Origin: Bettongia penicillata ogilbyi | Lineage: Eukaryota; Chordata; Mammalia; Diprotodontia; Potoroidae | Reading direction: 5' to 3' | Length of the DNA: 64,000 nucleotides | NCBI GenBank assembly: GCA_023548195.1 | Contig: JAJHZJ010000799.1 | Location: 3,805,082-3,869,081, forward strand | Shown here: positions 54,545 to 64,000 of the stretch, piece by piece | Layout: each line of letters begins with the position of its first letter | Position numbering within the stretch: the first letter of the stretch is position 1 | The notes under the pieces: model-generated | The model's input: the letters and a program-made list of their open reading frames with translations, nothing else | The model's database searches: none | What the model was told of the DNA's origin: nothing | Made by a program: the position numbers and the translations under genes

Positions 54545-55635
54545 CTTATGAGGAGTTTCTGAAAGAGAATGACAAAACTTCGAATAGATATCTAATTCAA
54601 GGAGATTGTTTTTCATAACAACAGTGAAAATTGTGATTCTTTTCTTTGAGATCGCTATGTTTCTTGGTGATATCTAAAGACAATGGGCAGTGAACTATAT
54701 ATCCCAAGGTAAGACGGGTCAGGGCACCAGGTCAGGGGTGGAACTAGCTTACTATCCCAGAAAGAAAACATAATTCCCATGTTATATAGAGAGAACTTAC
54801 CAATGATAGCAAGATGCTTCACTATGTGGCCATCAGAAAGCAACCACCCATGTTGAAAATTAAAAATAAATGAGAATTAAAAAGAAAACAAAAGAAAGCA
54901 ATTACTCTAAAATATAATTCGTGGCAGACAGTCTTCAGATTTGGAAAGTGCAAGATGGTTTGAAAGCCTAATGAAATGATGATCCTTGATGTTATAGTAA
55001 TAAATATGAATGTAAATGTGCCCTTCATCATAGAGAAAAACATGCCAGGGAACAAAAATCTGTCTATGTGCTTCTGACAAACATATTCAAGAAGAGATCC
55101 CCTAGCTGAATGACATCAATATTTGAGATCCTTTGGCATATGCTCCCAAGGGCGATTTAGGTGCACCAGACTAACACAGTATGATGTCACTAATCATTAA
55201 AGCCATCTAATTCCTGTCACTCTGACTCCACTCAAGCAACCTGCTGATCCCCACTTGCTTTGCTCAGTAAGTTTTCCTACTGGCAAGGGAACACACTGGC
55301 CAACAAACAGACCTGTACTACTCTTCTTGGCTGTTATATTTCTCAGCTTGCATTCAGAAAATGACTTTCTGGTTTATGAATCACTCTCTTGGGAGCTTAG
55401 TTAGTGAACCTTCTCTGGGGCTGATCATCTCTGGAAGGACTGAGAAGACTGAATTTTGAAAGCTGAAAAATTAAGGACTGGCTTCTAGAGCTGAGGTATA
55501 AGGAAGAAAGGAACCTCTAATGTGTGGAGAACTGAGTTCTTTCTTATACAGTTCCTAAGTTAGTTCTGACTGTGAGTCTCACCTCCCCCTTAACAATGCA
55601 TCTCACAAAATCTGCTCCCAGGTGAATCTCTAACA
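54545..55635. other. Unassigned DNA
   Basis: No exon or repeat recognised. Confidence 0.45.
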
Positions 55636-55639
55636 GCAG

Positions 55640-55830
55640 AGGCATGTAGGTGTCATGGTAGATGGCCCTAGGCAAGTCAATTACCTTTCGAGGCTTAGTT
55701 TCCTGATCTATGAAATGGGGTTAGTAGTAGTTTCTACCTTATTCTGTTGATCAGAGGATTACATGGGTTAATATACACAGTGTTTTGTAAACCTTAATGT
55801 ATATGTTAGGTATTTCCATTATTATTACAA
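55640..55830 (+). mobile_element. MIR SINE
   Basis: ccctaggcaagtcaattacc, tagtttcctgatctatgaaa, ggattacatgggttaatata and a gtaaaccttaatgtatatgt end. Confidence 0.75.
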
Positions 55831-55857
55831 TGGAAATTTAGGTCTAGAGAAGTAAAA

Positions 55858-56130
55858 TGGTTGACCAATCACAGAATTTCAGAGTTAGAAAATACTTCAA
55901 AGAGAATCCAGTCCAACCCATCTTAAATATGGGGAAATTGATGCCCCAAAAGATTATGTGATTTGTTTATGTAGGTTTGTTGTTCAGTCATTCAGTTGTC
56001 TGACTTTTTGTGACCCTATGGACCACAGGACTGCAAGCCCTTCTATCTTCTACTATCTCTTGAAGTCTTTCCAAGGACCATATAGGTAATATTTGGCAAA
56101 ATCAAGATTTCTACCCGTGTCCTCTCTATA
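55858..56130 (-). mobile_element. MIR SINE split by a BovB fragment
   Basis: Left part 55858-55970: acagaatttcagagttagaa, aatatggggaaattgatgcc. Right part 56086-56130: aggaccatataggtaatatt, tcaagatttctacccgtgtc. The BovB piece lies between. Confidence 0.65.
55975..56084 (-). mobile_element. RTE-BovB 3' end fragment
   Basis: ttgttgttcagtcattcagt, tgactttttgtgaccctatg, gaccacaggactgcaagccc, atctcttgaagtctttcc; about 110 bp of BovB 3' end, minus strand, inside a MIR. Confidence 0.85.
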
Positions 56131-56131
56131 T

Positions 56132-56212
56132 GTCACACAATTATAAAATGAGAAGACTCCACTAGATCAACTCTGGGCTCCCTTCCAGGCCTGGCATTAA
56201 AAAAATATTATG
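56132..56212 (+). mobile_element. MIR SINE 3' fragment
   Basis: ttataaaatgagaagactcc, actagatcaactctgggctc, ccttccaggcctggcatt. Confidence 0.6.
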
Positions 56213-56394
56213 AGATTAGATTTACGCTTTAGAATATTTAATCTGGAAAGGAGGTTGGGGAACTGCTACCAAGGAGACTGTTTAAGAAATTTATTGCAAC
56301 AGTCTCATTAAGGGATAATGACAGCCTTGAAGTAGAGTATACTCTTTTTGGCAGAAAAATTTCCTTTTTGGCAGTTTTTATTTTAGACAGTGAG

Positions 56395-56632
56395 GCGGAT
56401 GGAGAATTGGACCAAGACTCAAAAAACCTGAAACCAAATCCAGCCTTAGCCACTTACTAGTTGTGCGACCTGGGGCAAGTCACTTAACCTACCTGTGACT
56501 CATTTCCTTCATCTGTAAAATGGGTGTAATAACACCTATTTTTTTCCCAGTGTTGTGGTGAGGGAAATGACATTTGTAAAGTACTTTGCAACCCTTAAAG
56601 CTCTATATAAATGCTATTGGTTGTGATTGTTG
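56395..56632 (+). mobile_element. MIR SINE, near full length
   Basis: Head gcggatggagaattggacca, CORE ttgtgcgacctggggcaagt, then cacttaacctacctgtgact, tttccttcatctgtaaaatg, gtactttgcaacccttaaag and the ctatataaatgctattg end. The clearest MIR here. Confidence 0.9.
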
Positions 56633-56639
56633 TTGGACT

Positions 56640-58005
56640 GGGGCCAGGAGATAATTTTTTGGACAAGATTTGTGATTTTATTGGTGTCAGGTTTAAATAT
56701 AGGGAATCCCCAATGAAGAAATTGCATCTCACAATGCAAATATGCGAATAGGGAATATTGTCCTACTGGAAGTCTTGACGTGAATCCCCACTTTGTGTGT
56801 AACTGACTGGCCTCTGAGATCCTTTTCAACTGAGATTCTGTGGGTAGAGAAATCTGAGGACCAGGGGAAGGAAAACAGTCTTGTTCCTCCCTCCCACTCT
56901 TGAGTCTTGATGGCAGTACTGAGATGAAAGACTGTCTTCAAGCAATAATAATGATCAGAAAACTAATCCCTGGCCTCATGTAACAAAGTCTTAAAGGATT
57001 CAGACCTATGGGATTTCAGACATCATATCTGAGCCACCTGACTTTTCTACTCCTTTCATTGTTGCTTGTTTTGTTCATAGCTGAGTCCTCTTAGCCGCAT
57101 AAGACAGAAGGAAAAAGAGACAGCCAAGTAGAGTGAGTGGTGACTGGTGGCTGGAGTGAGGGTGGGAGCATTTGCAAATGGGGGGAGAAGAACTCAGTCA
57201 CTTGGTGAAGGGTAGGAGAGGAGGAGGGCAAAGAAAATGTTTGTGGCTGAATAGTTTTGGAAAACCCTTTGCAAGGTTGAGTGGTGTGATTTCATGCCTT
57301 CACCACATTTTCCTTCGGAAAAACCAACGACCCAAGAAAGGGGTCCCTGGGATAATCCTTTAGCTGGAGGCAGTAACACGGCTACCCAGGGCCTTGGCTA
57401 AGGGTGGAACAAGTGAGCGAAGGACTGCTAGGTTTGGAGAAGCCCATCTTTAATTGGCAAGGCTCTGAGCACTTAGGAGCTCTGTCAATAAGTACTTTAG
57501 AGGAAAGATAAATGGATTTCAAGCAGGAGAAGAGAGAAGGGTGTCTGGGAGAGGATAAACACATTATCGGAGGCCTTTCACAGACCCCTTTCCCTGAAGT
57601 GATTAGCAGGAGGCACTGGGGGTGGGGTGGGGGTTAGCTTGCCCAGGGCCAGCAAAGACAGGACTGGGGGGCCACCCTCCCTTACTCTTTTGTAGAGGGA
57701 ATATTTTGCCGGGAGCTCAGTTAGAGTTATAATCTACAGCTATAATCAGTAACCACCACAGCAATCTTCAAATATATTAAACTGGCTCAAAGAGATGAGA
57801 TAGGACTGATGTGCAGGTTTGTGGACAGAAGCATCCTGCAAGCAAATAAAATGAAAAGAAATGCCAATGAAAATTGCCAAGATTGCCACCCCCCCAAATA
57901 ACAAAGAAACCCCAAACTCCTTGAAATAGAAAGCTTATGGGGAAGGCATAAACCCAGGACAAGAAGATTTGAGGTGACATTCAGATTTCAAGAGATTCAT
58001 TTCAA
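56640..58005. other. Unassigned DNA
   Basis: No exon or repeat recognised. GC-richer with G-runs at 57610-57640. Reading frames here show no domain. Confidence 0.45.
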
Positions 58006-58009
58006 TTAT

Positions 58010-58125
58010 TGTTAATGATTTGATGTTACCTATATGACAACCTCTCGGGACTTAATTTTGGTCATCTATAAAATGAGAGTGTTGGAGTCAATGGCTTCTG
58101 AGATTCCTTCTGGTTCTCCATGGTT
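58010..58125 (+). mobile_element. MIR SINE 3' fragment
   Basis: ttttggtcatctataaaatg, agagtgttggagtcaatggc, ttctgagattccttctggtt. Confidence 0.6.
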
Positions 58126-58329
58126 TTTTTGATATAAATAAGCAGTCATGGTATTTATCTAAGGATACCATGTCTTTTAGATAGTAGCTTCCTTTCTAGC
58201 TCACAAGAAAATCTATAAATTCAAGTTAATTGGATGTGGTTTGCATTACAGTAATTTTAGAGTATCCCTAGCCAGCTCTGCAAGCCCTTTTACTGTTTAG
58301 CAAAATCTCAAAGGTCCACAGCTCCATAA

Positions 58330-58500
58330 TACAGTATAAAGAGTTCTGGACCTAAGTTCGAATCCTAACCCTGCTCCCTTTTTAATATGAGCGCATCATT
58401 TCATTCCTCTGGGTCTCCGTTTCCACACCTGTAAAATAGTGGACCTTTACTAGATTATCTCTGAGGTTCTTCTCTGCTCTAAACCTATGATCCTATGAGT
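58330..58500 (+). mobile_element. MIR SINE
   Basis: aaagagttctggacctaagt, tcgaatcctaaccctgctcc, atcatttcattcctctgggt, gttcttctctgctctaaacc. Confidence 0.75.
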
Positions 58501-58769
58501 CAGGGGTCTTTTAAATGTTCAACAACTAGTTCTCTGAAAAATAAAAGAACCCATTATGTACTTTTGGGTTAAATCTTCATTATTGGCACTTTCTCCATCA
58601 CTTAGTTTAAGCGATCAACAGAACAAATCAAGCCCTGAATTGAAAGTTGAACATTGAAGTGTTTGCCAATTTCCAGGGTATAAATTCTCACACTGAGAAT
58701 GTAACAATTGGCTCTTGCAGGTCTTCAAGCTGGCTCCAGTACACCCCTGCCTATGAACTCAATTACTGC

Positions 58770-58960
58770 TTCCAGGTTGATAGGTACGAAGCAGCACACT
58801 ACTGCGCTTAGCATCAGAAGTCCAGAGTTCAAATTCTGCCTTTGACAATTGTATTTGTTTGATCCTGGGAAAGTAGTGGAACCTCTCTTAATTTCAGCTT
58901 TCTTTGCTGTGAAAAGATCTCCCAAGGCTTCGTTATATGGAAACTTCTTTAGGAACTTTA
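58770..58960 (+). mobile_element. MIR SINE, diverged
   Basis: ttagcatcagaagtccagag, ttcaaattctgcctttgaca, tgatcctgggaaagtagtgg, aatttcagctttctttgctg. Confidence 0.65.
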
Positions 58961-59214
58961 ATATGCTTTTTAAAAAAAGTTATAAAATCATTAATAAAGG
59001 TCTTGTGGTGATACAATGATTTACTGGAAGGAAAGATTATGGTGGGAAGAATTTTAAGTTATGGCTGTGAATTTTTTGAGAATTGGCAGTCCTGTCAATT
59101 CTCTTCCAATTATACTACATGCTCTTACAGGTCAGGAACAAGTATTGAATGAATTACTTTCTTTGTGCATTTCCATAGAGTGCCTAATCTACGGCTCTGC
59201 TAAAGCTGGGATTG

Positions 59215-59562
59215 TATCTTTTTTGTTTATATTTATTTTATCTGTCACTTTAAAAAAATCTGCTTTCTCTTCTATCATATCCCTGGAGGGGAGAGGAGAA
59301 GAAAAAACAAAGCCTTGTAACAAATACAGATAGTCAAACAAGACATAGGCATGCTTTGGCCAGATGGATAGCATGTTTCATCTCTGGTTCTCTGGAATTG
59401 TAGCGGGTCATTGTGTCAATCAGAATTCTGGAGTCTTTTAAGGTTGTCTTCACAATGCTATTGTCATTGTATAAATTGTCCTCCTGGTTTTGCTCACTTT
59501 GCATTGGTTCCTTCATGTCTTCCCATTTTTTCTCCATTATTTCTTACAGCTGGTATTCTTCT
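59215..59562 (-). mobile_element. Old L1/HAL1 3' UTR fragment
   Basis: atagcatgtttcatctctgg, ttctctggaattgtagcggg, tcattgtgtcaatcagaatt, cctcctggttttgctcactt and cattatttcttacagctggt follow the order of L1 3' UTRs at 20935-21150 and 46850-47060. Minus strand, heavily mutated. Confidence 0.65.
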
Positions 59563-59564
59563 TT

Positions 59565-60608
59565 CAAGGATTTATCTGATCACTTAAAAGATCCCCTTCT
59601 CCCCCTGTCCAGGAATCTAATGCTTCTAAATATAAACAACCTTGGTGAAAACCTTTGGCCACTCTCCTAGGAGATGTCTGAGCCTCCAGATCTTGGCACC
59701 TGGATGCATTTCCTTCCAGGTGCTTGCTCATGGAGGCTGGAGAATCGCTTGGGTTTCCCTGCAGTGATTTCCCCAAAGGAGGCCTCTGTACTCAGAAGCC
59801 TTGGTGCTGTCTCTGATTCCTTTCCTGTAGCTCCCGAGGTTGCAGACTGTGTGGTGGGTTCCTACTAAAATCAACCTGGACTTAGAACAATGCACTCGAA
59901 ATCCCATTAACAAATTCCTTCCCTCTGCATGCTGAATCCTAGTCATAAACCTCTGGGTCCCTGTGTTCTCTCTTTCAAGACTCACAAGGTAGGTTAGTGA
60001 GTGTTGTTCTGTCTGTGTTACCAGGTACGGAAATTGCTGACCAGAGCTTTGGAGTGGGGTGGGGCAGAAAACTGGGAGAAGAGAATGATGGGAGTGGTGG
60101 AGAGCACACATGATCATGAAGGAAAACAGACACCATCCAGGCTCCAACTTAGCCTGCTATCCTGCTCCTTGTGAAGCCACTGCAGGGATACTGCTAGGAC
60201 ACCTCCTGAGGTTTCTGTGGTCCTGGTTCATGTGAGGTCATTGTAAGGTAGGAGACTTGAGTGTGCACATGGTGAGGTCAAGAATCCTCTGAATCATGTG
60301 GTTGGGTTTCCAGGTCAGATTAGGTCAACCCCTCTGACCCAGTGGGCGGGGAACAGGATATGGAGGAGAAAAGGATGCCAGGGTAGGGCTCTTGAGGCAT
60401 CTGTGGCATCCCATGTCCTACTGCCTTAACAAAGCCACTTGGCCAAAGTGACCAAACAAGAAATCAGACACTAATCCGTAAATCAATCAGCCCACAGGAG
60501 TGTTTCTCCTCCCTTGGATCTGATTCACCTCCTGAGGAAGTTAGTTTCTAAACCTAGGGCACTGAGACCTGAAATGCTGTCTTGCTCATCCCATTGTGTC
60601 AGGCAGGT
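59565..60608. other. Unassigned DNA
   Basis: No exon or repeat recognised. The 139-residue minus frame at 59728-60147 has no domain I can identify. Confidence 0.45.
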
Positions 60609-60611
60609 GGG

Positions 60612-60802
60612 TGCCTAGGTCAGCTGAATTTAGAATTAGGGACCTATGTTTAAATCCTGGATCTTTAATGACTATTTATATGATTTTAAGCAATTCGCTT
60701 GATATGGATTATGCCTCAGTTTCCTCTTCTATAAAAATGAAAGGGTAGGACTATATAATCTCTAAGAGGCAACCTCTGACTTTAAATCCCATTACATGAT
60801 TC
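60612..60802 (+). mobile_element. MIR SINE
   Basis: cctatgtttaaatcctggat, ttaagcaattcgcttgatat, gcctcagtttcctcttctat, gcaacctctgactttaaatc. Confidence 0.75.
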
Positions 60803-60824
60803 CTCTTTACTAAATTGCTCTTAA

Positions 60825-60985
60825 GGCAGCTAAGTGGTGTGGTGGATGGAGCACCAGTTCTGGAGTCAGGAAGACCTGAGTTAAAATCTGGCTTTAGACA
60901 GTTGGCACTTATTAACTATTCAATCCTGTACAAACACTTAACCCTGATTGCTTTGCAAAAAGTAAATAAAGTGATCTCACTTAGA
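60825..60985 (+). mobile_element. tRNA-headed CORE-SINE fragment
   Basis: taaggcagctaagtggtgtg, gtggatggagcaccagttct, ggagtcaggaagacctgagt, then a decayed CORE (cacttaaccctgattgcttt). Confidence 0.8.
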
Positions 60986-61224
60986 TTTTTGGAGGCTTCT
61001 AATTGAGCAGGTCTAGAATCTCAGAATTCCCCCTTACAGGGTTCTTTCATCTTAGCCGGGAAGTCCTTCCTTACCAATATTCTCAGTGTCTCCAGCTGTG
61101 ATATTATTCCTTCTTATTCTGCCTTAAATGAGGAGGGAAGGTAGCTTCCTCACTTCAGAACAGCCTTTAAGCGACCACAGGATAGTAGGATTTGCAGCAG
61201 GGAGAAAGCTTGGAGATTAATAGC

Positions 61225-61460
61225 AGGGAAAGCTCCCATTTCCATATCACTCGATTATTTGCAAAATACATGTATTATCTCATCTGATCCTCACATTAGC
61301 CTTGGGTGGTAGGTGCTATTATTAGGTCCATTTTTCAGATAAGGAAACTGAGGCAAATAGGGTTAAGTAACTTGCTTAGAGTCACACTACTAATAAGTAC
61401 CTGAGGCTGGATTTGAACCTACAGTTTGCTTACTCCATGTTCAGTGTTTTAACGTCCTAA
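61225..61460 (-). mobile_element. MIR SINE, near full length
   Basis: tgtattatctcatctgatcc, gataaggaaactgaggcaaa, tagggttaagtaacttgctt, ggctggatttgaacctacag; minus strand. Confidence 0.8.
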
Positions 61461-61461
61461 T

Positions 61462-61545
61462 GAGAAAATTGAGGCCCAGGGAATTGGGTCCTAAGTCATT
61501 TAGCAAAGCTGATACGAGGGACACTGGGTTAGTTCAGGTTCAATT
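61462..61545 (-). mobile_element. MIR SINE fragment
   Basis: tgagaaaattgaggcccagg and gaattgggtcctaagtcatt, a second partial MIR directly following the first. Confidence 0.5.
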
Positions 61546-61814
61546 CTGAGATAAAGTGAGGCACTCAAGTAATTGAAAAGGTACTAACAAGAATTACTTA
61601 GCTTGAACATAGCAATGATAGGCAACAAAGGTGTAATGACATGAAGCCTCATTGTCTCCATATGGAAACTTGTCCATTTATCAAGGTCATACATGGTGAC
61701 TCTTCTGATCTTCAGACAGCCACCAAGTCAGAGGGGCCCTATATCACTTTTTAGGGAAAAGTAATTCCTATCATTGAGAAATAGGGATGTGGGTGCATGG
61801 GAAGGGGAGACCCT

Positions 61815-61885
61815 GGTGCTATCACAGTTGAGATTTGAATCCAGGTTCTCTGACTCCAAATCCAGTACTCTTTCCATACACTCAT
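61815..61885 (-). mobile_element. MIR SINE head fragment
   Basis: gagatttgaatccaggttct, ctgactccaaatccagtact, ctttccatacact; minus strand. Confidence 0.7.
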
Positions 61886-61889
61886 CAAA

Positions 61890-62360
61890 CACTCTCCTTC
61901 ACACCCATCTTATTGCCCAGCATCTCTGTGTTTTCTTTCTTTATCCTTTCCAAGTTACCCAGGTCCTTCAAAACTCATAGAATTCATGACTCTCTTTATC
62001 AGGAAACCTTCAGATTAGAAATAATCTGACTCATGGTGTAAGTAAAGTTGTATTCAAAGGACTGAAGGGAATGGTCCACACTAAGTGATACCAGTGGCCA
62101 CTTTGAGTTGGGAGGGCCTAGTGGCCTTCTCAGGAGATAGATTGAGAGGGCAGCCAATGCAGAGAAATTATGAACCTGGTACCAACTTGATGATTTTTGT
62201 TCTCTTAGCATAAGCCTATATCTCCAGGCAGTGTGCTCTTCTTACCAGACAGGAACCCAGATCCAGGACATGTAGAGAAAGAAGATGCCTATAGAGACAC
62301 AGTGACCTTAAGAGAAATGGCCTGATGATGATGATACAATGAAAATTGATTAGTTTCCTA
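61890..62360. other. Unassigned DNA
   Basis: No exon or clear repeat. A faint L2-like text may be present at 61915-61990. Confidence 0.4.
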
Positions 62361-62364
62361 GCAG

Positions 62365-62490
62365 AATTCCCACAGACTTAGTGGATCAAATGTTAGCCTT
62401 GGCCTCAGGAATAACTCAATTTGGAATATATTGGCTGGGTATCCTTTGGTTAGTCACTTAATTTCTCCATGCTCCAGGTAATTCTCTACC
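62365..62490 (+). mobile_element. MIR-like fragment
   Basis: gccttggcctcaggaataac, ttggctgggtatcctttggt, tagtcacttaatttctccat. Confidence 0.5.
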
Positions 62491-62494
62491 AGTT

Positions 62495-62900
62495 GGAGGA
62501 GTTTCCCCACCAAGAATTCCCTAAACCAATAAATAAATTCTTGTTTGTGCTGAGGAAGCAGCATTTTGTTTCATCTTTTTACTTGTGAAGAGCCTATAGC
62601 CTCCTTCCTAAGTTCAGAGCTATTCTCAAGAAAATGCTGTTGCTTTCTTCTTCTTTCCTGCCCTCCCACATGTGTTCCATGTGCCTGCTGGTTGTATTGA
62701 GGGAAGGTCACCATGTCTCTATAGATATCTCCTTTCTCCCTATCTGTAGGCCCTGGTAAGAAGAGCATAGAGACTCATTTATTATCTTTTCCTGTGTGCA
62801 TATCTTATTTAAATCCTAATGAGGCAGGAAGCTTCTCAAGGATGAGGAGCCTACCTTCCTATTGTCGTTTGGAGCACAGCAGCTTGTAGGGGACAGTGAA
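62495..62900. other. Unassigned DNA
   Basis: Nothing recognised. Confidence 0.45.
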
Positions 62901-62904
62901 GACT

Positions 62905-63085
62905 TGATAGGATCATAGATTCTGACCCTTAGATACCAGCTGCTCCAACTCTTTCATTTTTCAGATGAAGAAACTAAGTCTCAGAGATAGTAAGTTATTT
63001 GTCCAGTGTCCCACAGGTAGCAAATGAAAGAATGGCCAGGATTTAAACCCAGGTGATATGACTCCAAATCTGTTTCCAGTGCATC
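62905..63085 (-). mobile_element. MIR SINE
   Basis: ttagataccagctgctccaa, cagatgaagaaactaagtct, gtcccacaggtagcaaatga, atttaaacccaggtgatatg; minus strand. Confidence 0.8.
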
Positions 63086-63089
63086 CCTC

Positions 63090-63685
63090 TTTCCCTCATG
63101 GACCTCTTGGTACAGGTCAATCAGTGTAGCTGTCTAGTTCTACCTTTTGAACAAGTAAACTTCTTGGTAAATGGTTACCCAGATTCTGCTTAAATAATAA
63201 ATTAAATAAACTCCTTACTTGCAGGTATTCTATTTGTAGATGACTATAACTGGGACTAAGCTTTGCTTACTTCAATCCAAATTTTAGAACATTCTATTGG
63301 AGGATAGACCTGGGATGGGGTGTCCAGGAAACCTCGTGGCTTAGGGTTAGGCTAAGTAATTTTTAAAGTCAATTTTATCTCTAAATCCTGCCATCCTAGA
63401 GGAAGGTGAGGATATTAAATACCTAAGAAAGAGGTAGGCATCTCATTGGGGGCACAAGTTCAAGAATGAGGTAGGAAATGCTAAACACCAACTGGGCAAC
63501 CCTCATAACTTTGATGGTACCCCCATGGCTACTTTCCTGATCACATAATTCTCTAATGGCCTCAGAGCAAAGTCAATAGAGCTTTCAGACCAGAGGCTTA
63601 GAGAAAAGCACCTTTCCAAAAAAGATTCACACGAGGAATACAACATCTAACCCAATGAAGTGAATCACAACTTTTAAATCCCTTT
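63090..63685. other. Unassigned DNA
   Basis: Nothing recognised. Confidence 0.45.
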
Positions 63686-63689
63686 ATAT

Positions 63690-63872
63690 TTTTATATCTG
63701 TTGATTATATTCCTGTTATCCTGCCTATAAAATAGCTATATTTTCTACCCCATTAGACTGTGATTTCCTACAGAAGCAGGCCTGTCTTTTGCCTTATATT
63801 GTATCCCCAGGGCTTAATATGGTGCCTGGAAGACAGAGGTGGTTTAATAAATATTTACTGACTGACTGATCT
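63690..63872 (+). mobile_element. L2 LINE 3' end
   Basis: accccattagactgtgattt, ttgtatccccagggcttaat, tggtttaataaatatttact, closing gactgactga. Confidence 0.8.
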
Positions 63873-63892
63873 GTACCTATTCCACCTCCTAA

Positions 63893-63914
63893 CAAAAATA
63901 AAATAAAATAAAAT
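63893..63914. repeat. (AAAAT)n simple repeat
   Basis: Four units of AAAAT/TAAAA following an L2 terminus. Confidence 0.85.
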
Positions 63915-64000
63915 CTTAATTGGTTTAATTTGAACTCATCTGACTACAGGGACTCAGTCTTTTAGACAATTGAATTTTTGATTTGGTTATGTATACTGAT

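Noticed and set aside
59728..60147. 139-residue minus frame
   Set aside because: No homology I can recognise, no splice or promoter context, and overlapping frames on the other strand.
1..64000. Search for an undescribed gene system or host gene
   Set aside because: No conserved multi-exon pattern, splice-bounded open frames or gene cluster can be supported. The only frames with homology are dead retroelement ORFs.

Overview
This window looks like non-coding nuclear DNA from a mammal, most probably a marsupial. I found no host protein-coding exon, no functional RNA gene, and nothing bacterial or viral in organisation. The marsupial call rests on the repeats: many CORE-SINEs whose 3' tail matches the end of RTE-BovB LINEs, a second SINE group sharing its tail with another RTE LINE, abundant MIR and L2, RTE-BovB copies, and L1-derived half-L1 (HAL1) elements that carry ORF1 without ORF2. 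I cannot name the species. Repeat family names come from recognition by eye and were not searched against a library.

Layout. Bases 1-19,060 are ordinary intergenic or intronic DNA with scattered MIR, L2, CR1/L3-like repeats, hAT-like MITEs and SINEs. They include a twin-primed BovB (16.66-17.76 kb) inside a MIR. Bases 19,119-36,012 are a deep nest of L1 and HAL1 insertions. The whole nest sits inside one MIR, bracketed by an 18-bp target-site duplication with one mismatch (19101-19118 and 36013-36030). Inside it are an outer HAL1-type element, L1-a (20.66-23.26 kb), HAL1-1 (23.52-26.97 kb, carrying a solo ERV LTR at 24910-25368), and L1-b (27.06-35.5 kb). L1-b is split by the opposite-strand L1-c, which is itself split by full-length HAL1-2 (29438-32349). 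Bases 36-44 kb are intergenic with MIR, L2, CR1/L3-like and SINE copies. Bases 44.4-49.0 kb hold a second, smaller nest: L1-d, L1-e, and an L1 derivative whose ORF2 is nearly all deleted, inserted with a 17-bp duplication. Bases 49-64 kb return to MIR, SINE and L2 country, with an RTE remnant at 53.75-54.54 kb and a pair of about 295-bp direct repeats (51.33 and 53.11 kb) that I cannot assign to a known family.

All open reading frames with recognisable homology belong to retroelements (L1/HAL1 ORF1, L1 ORF2, BovB and RTE ORF2), and all are broken. The value of the window is its insertion history, which can be read in order from interrupted repeats and target-site duplications.
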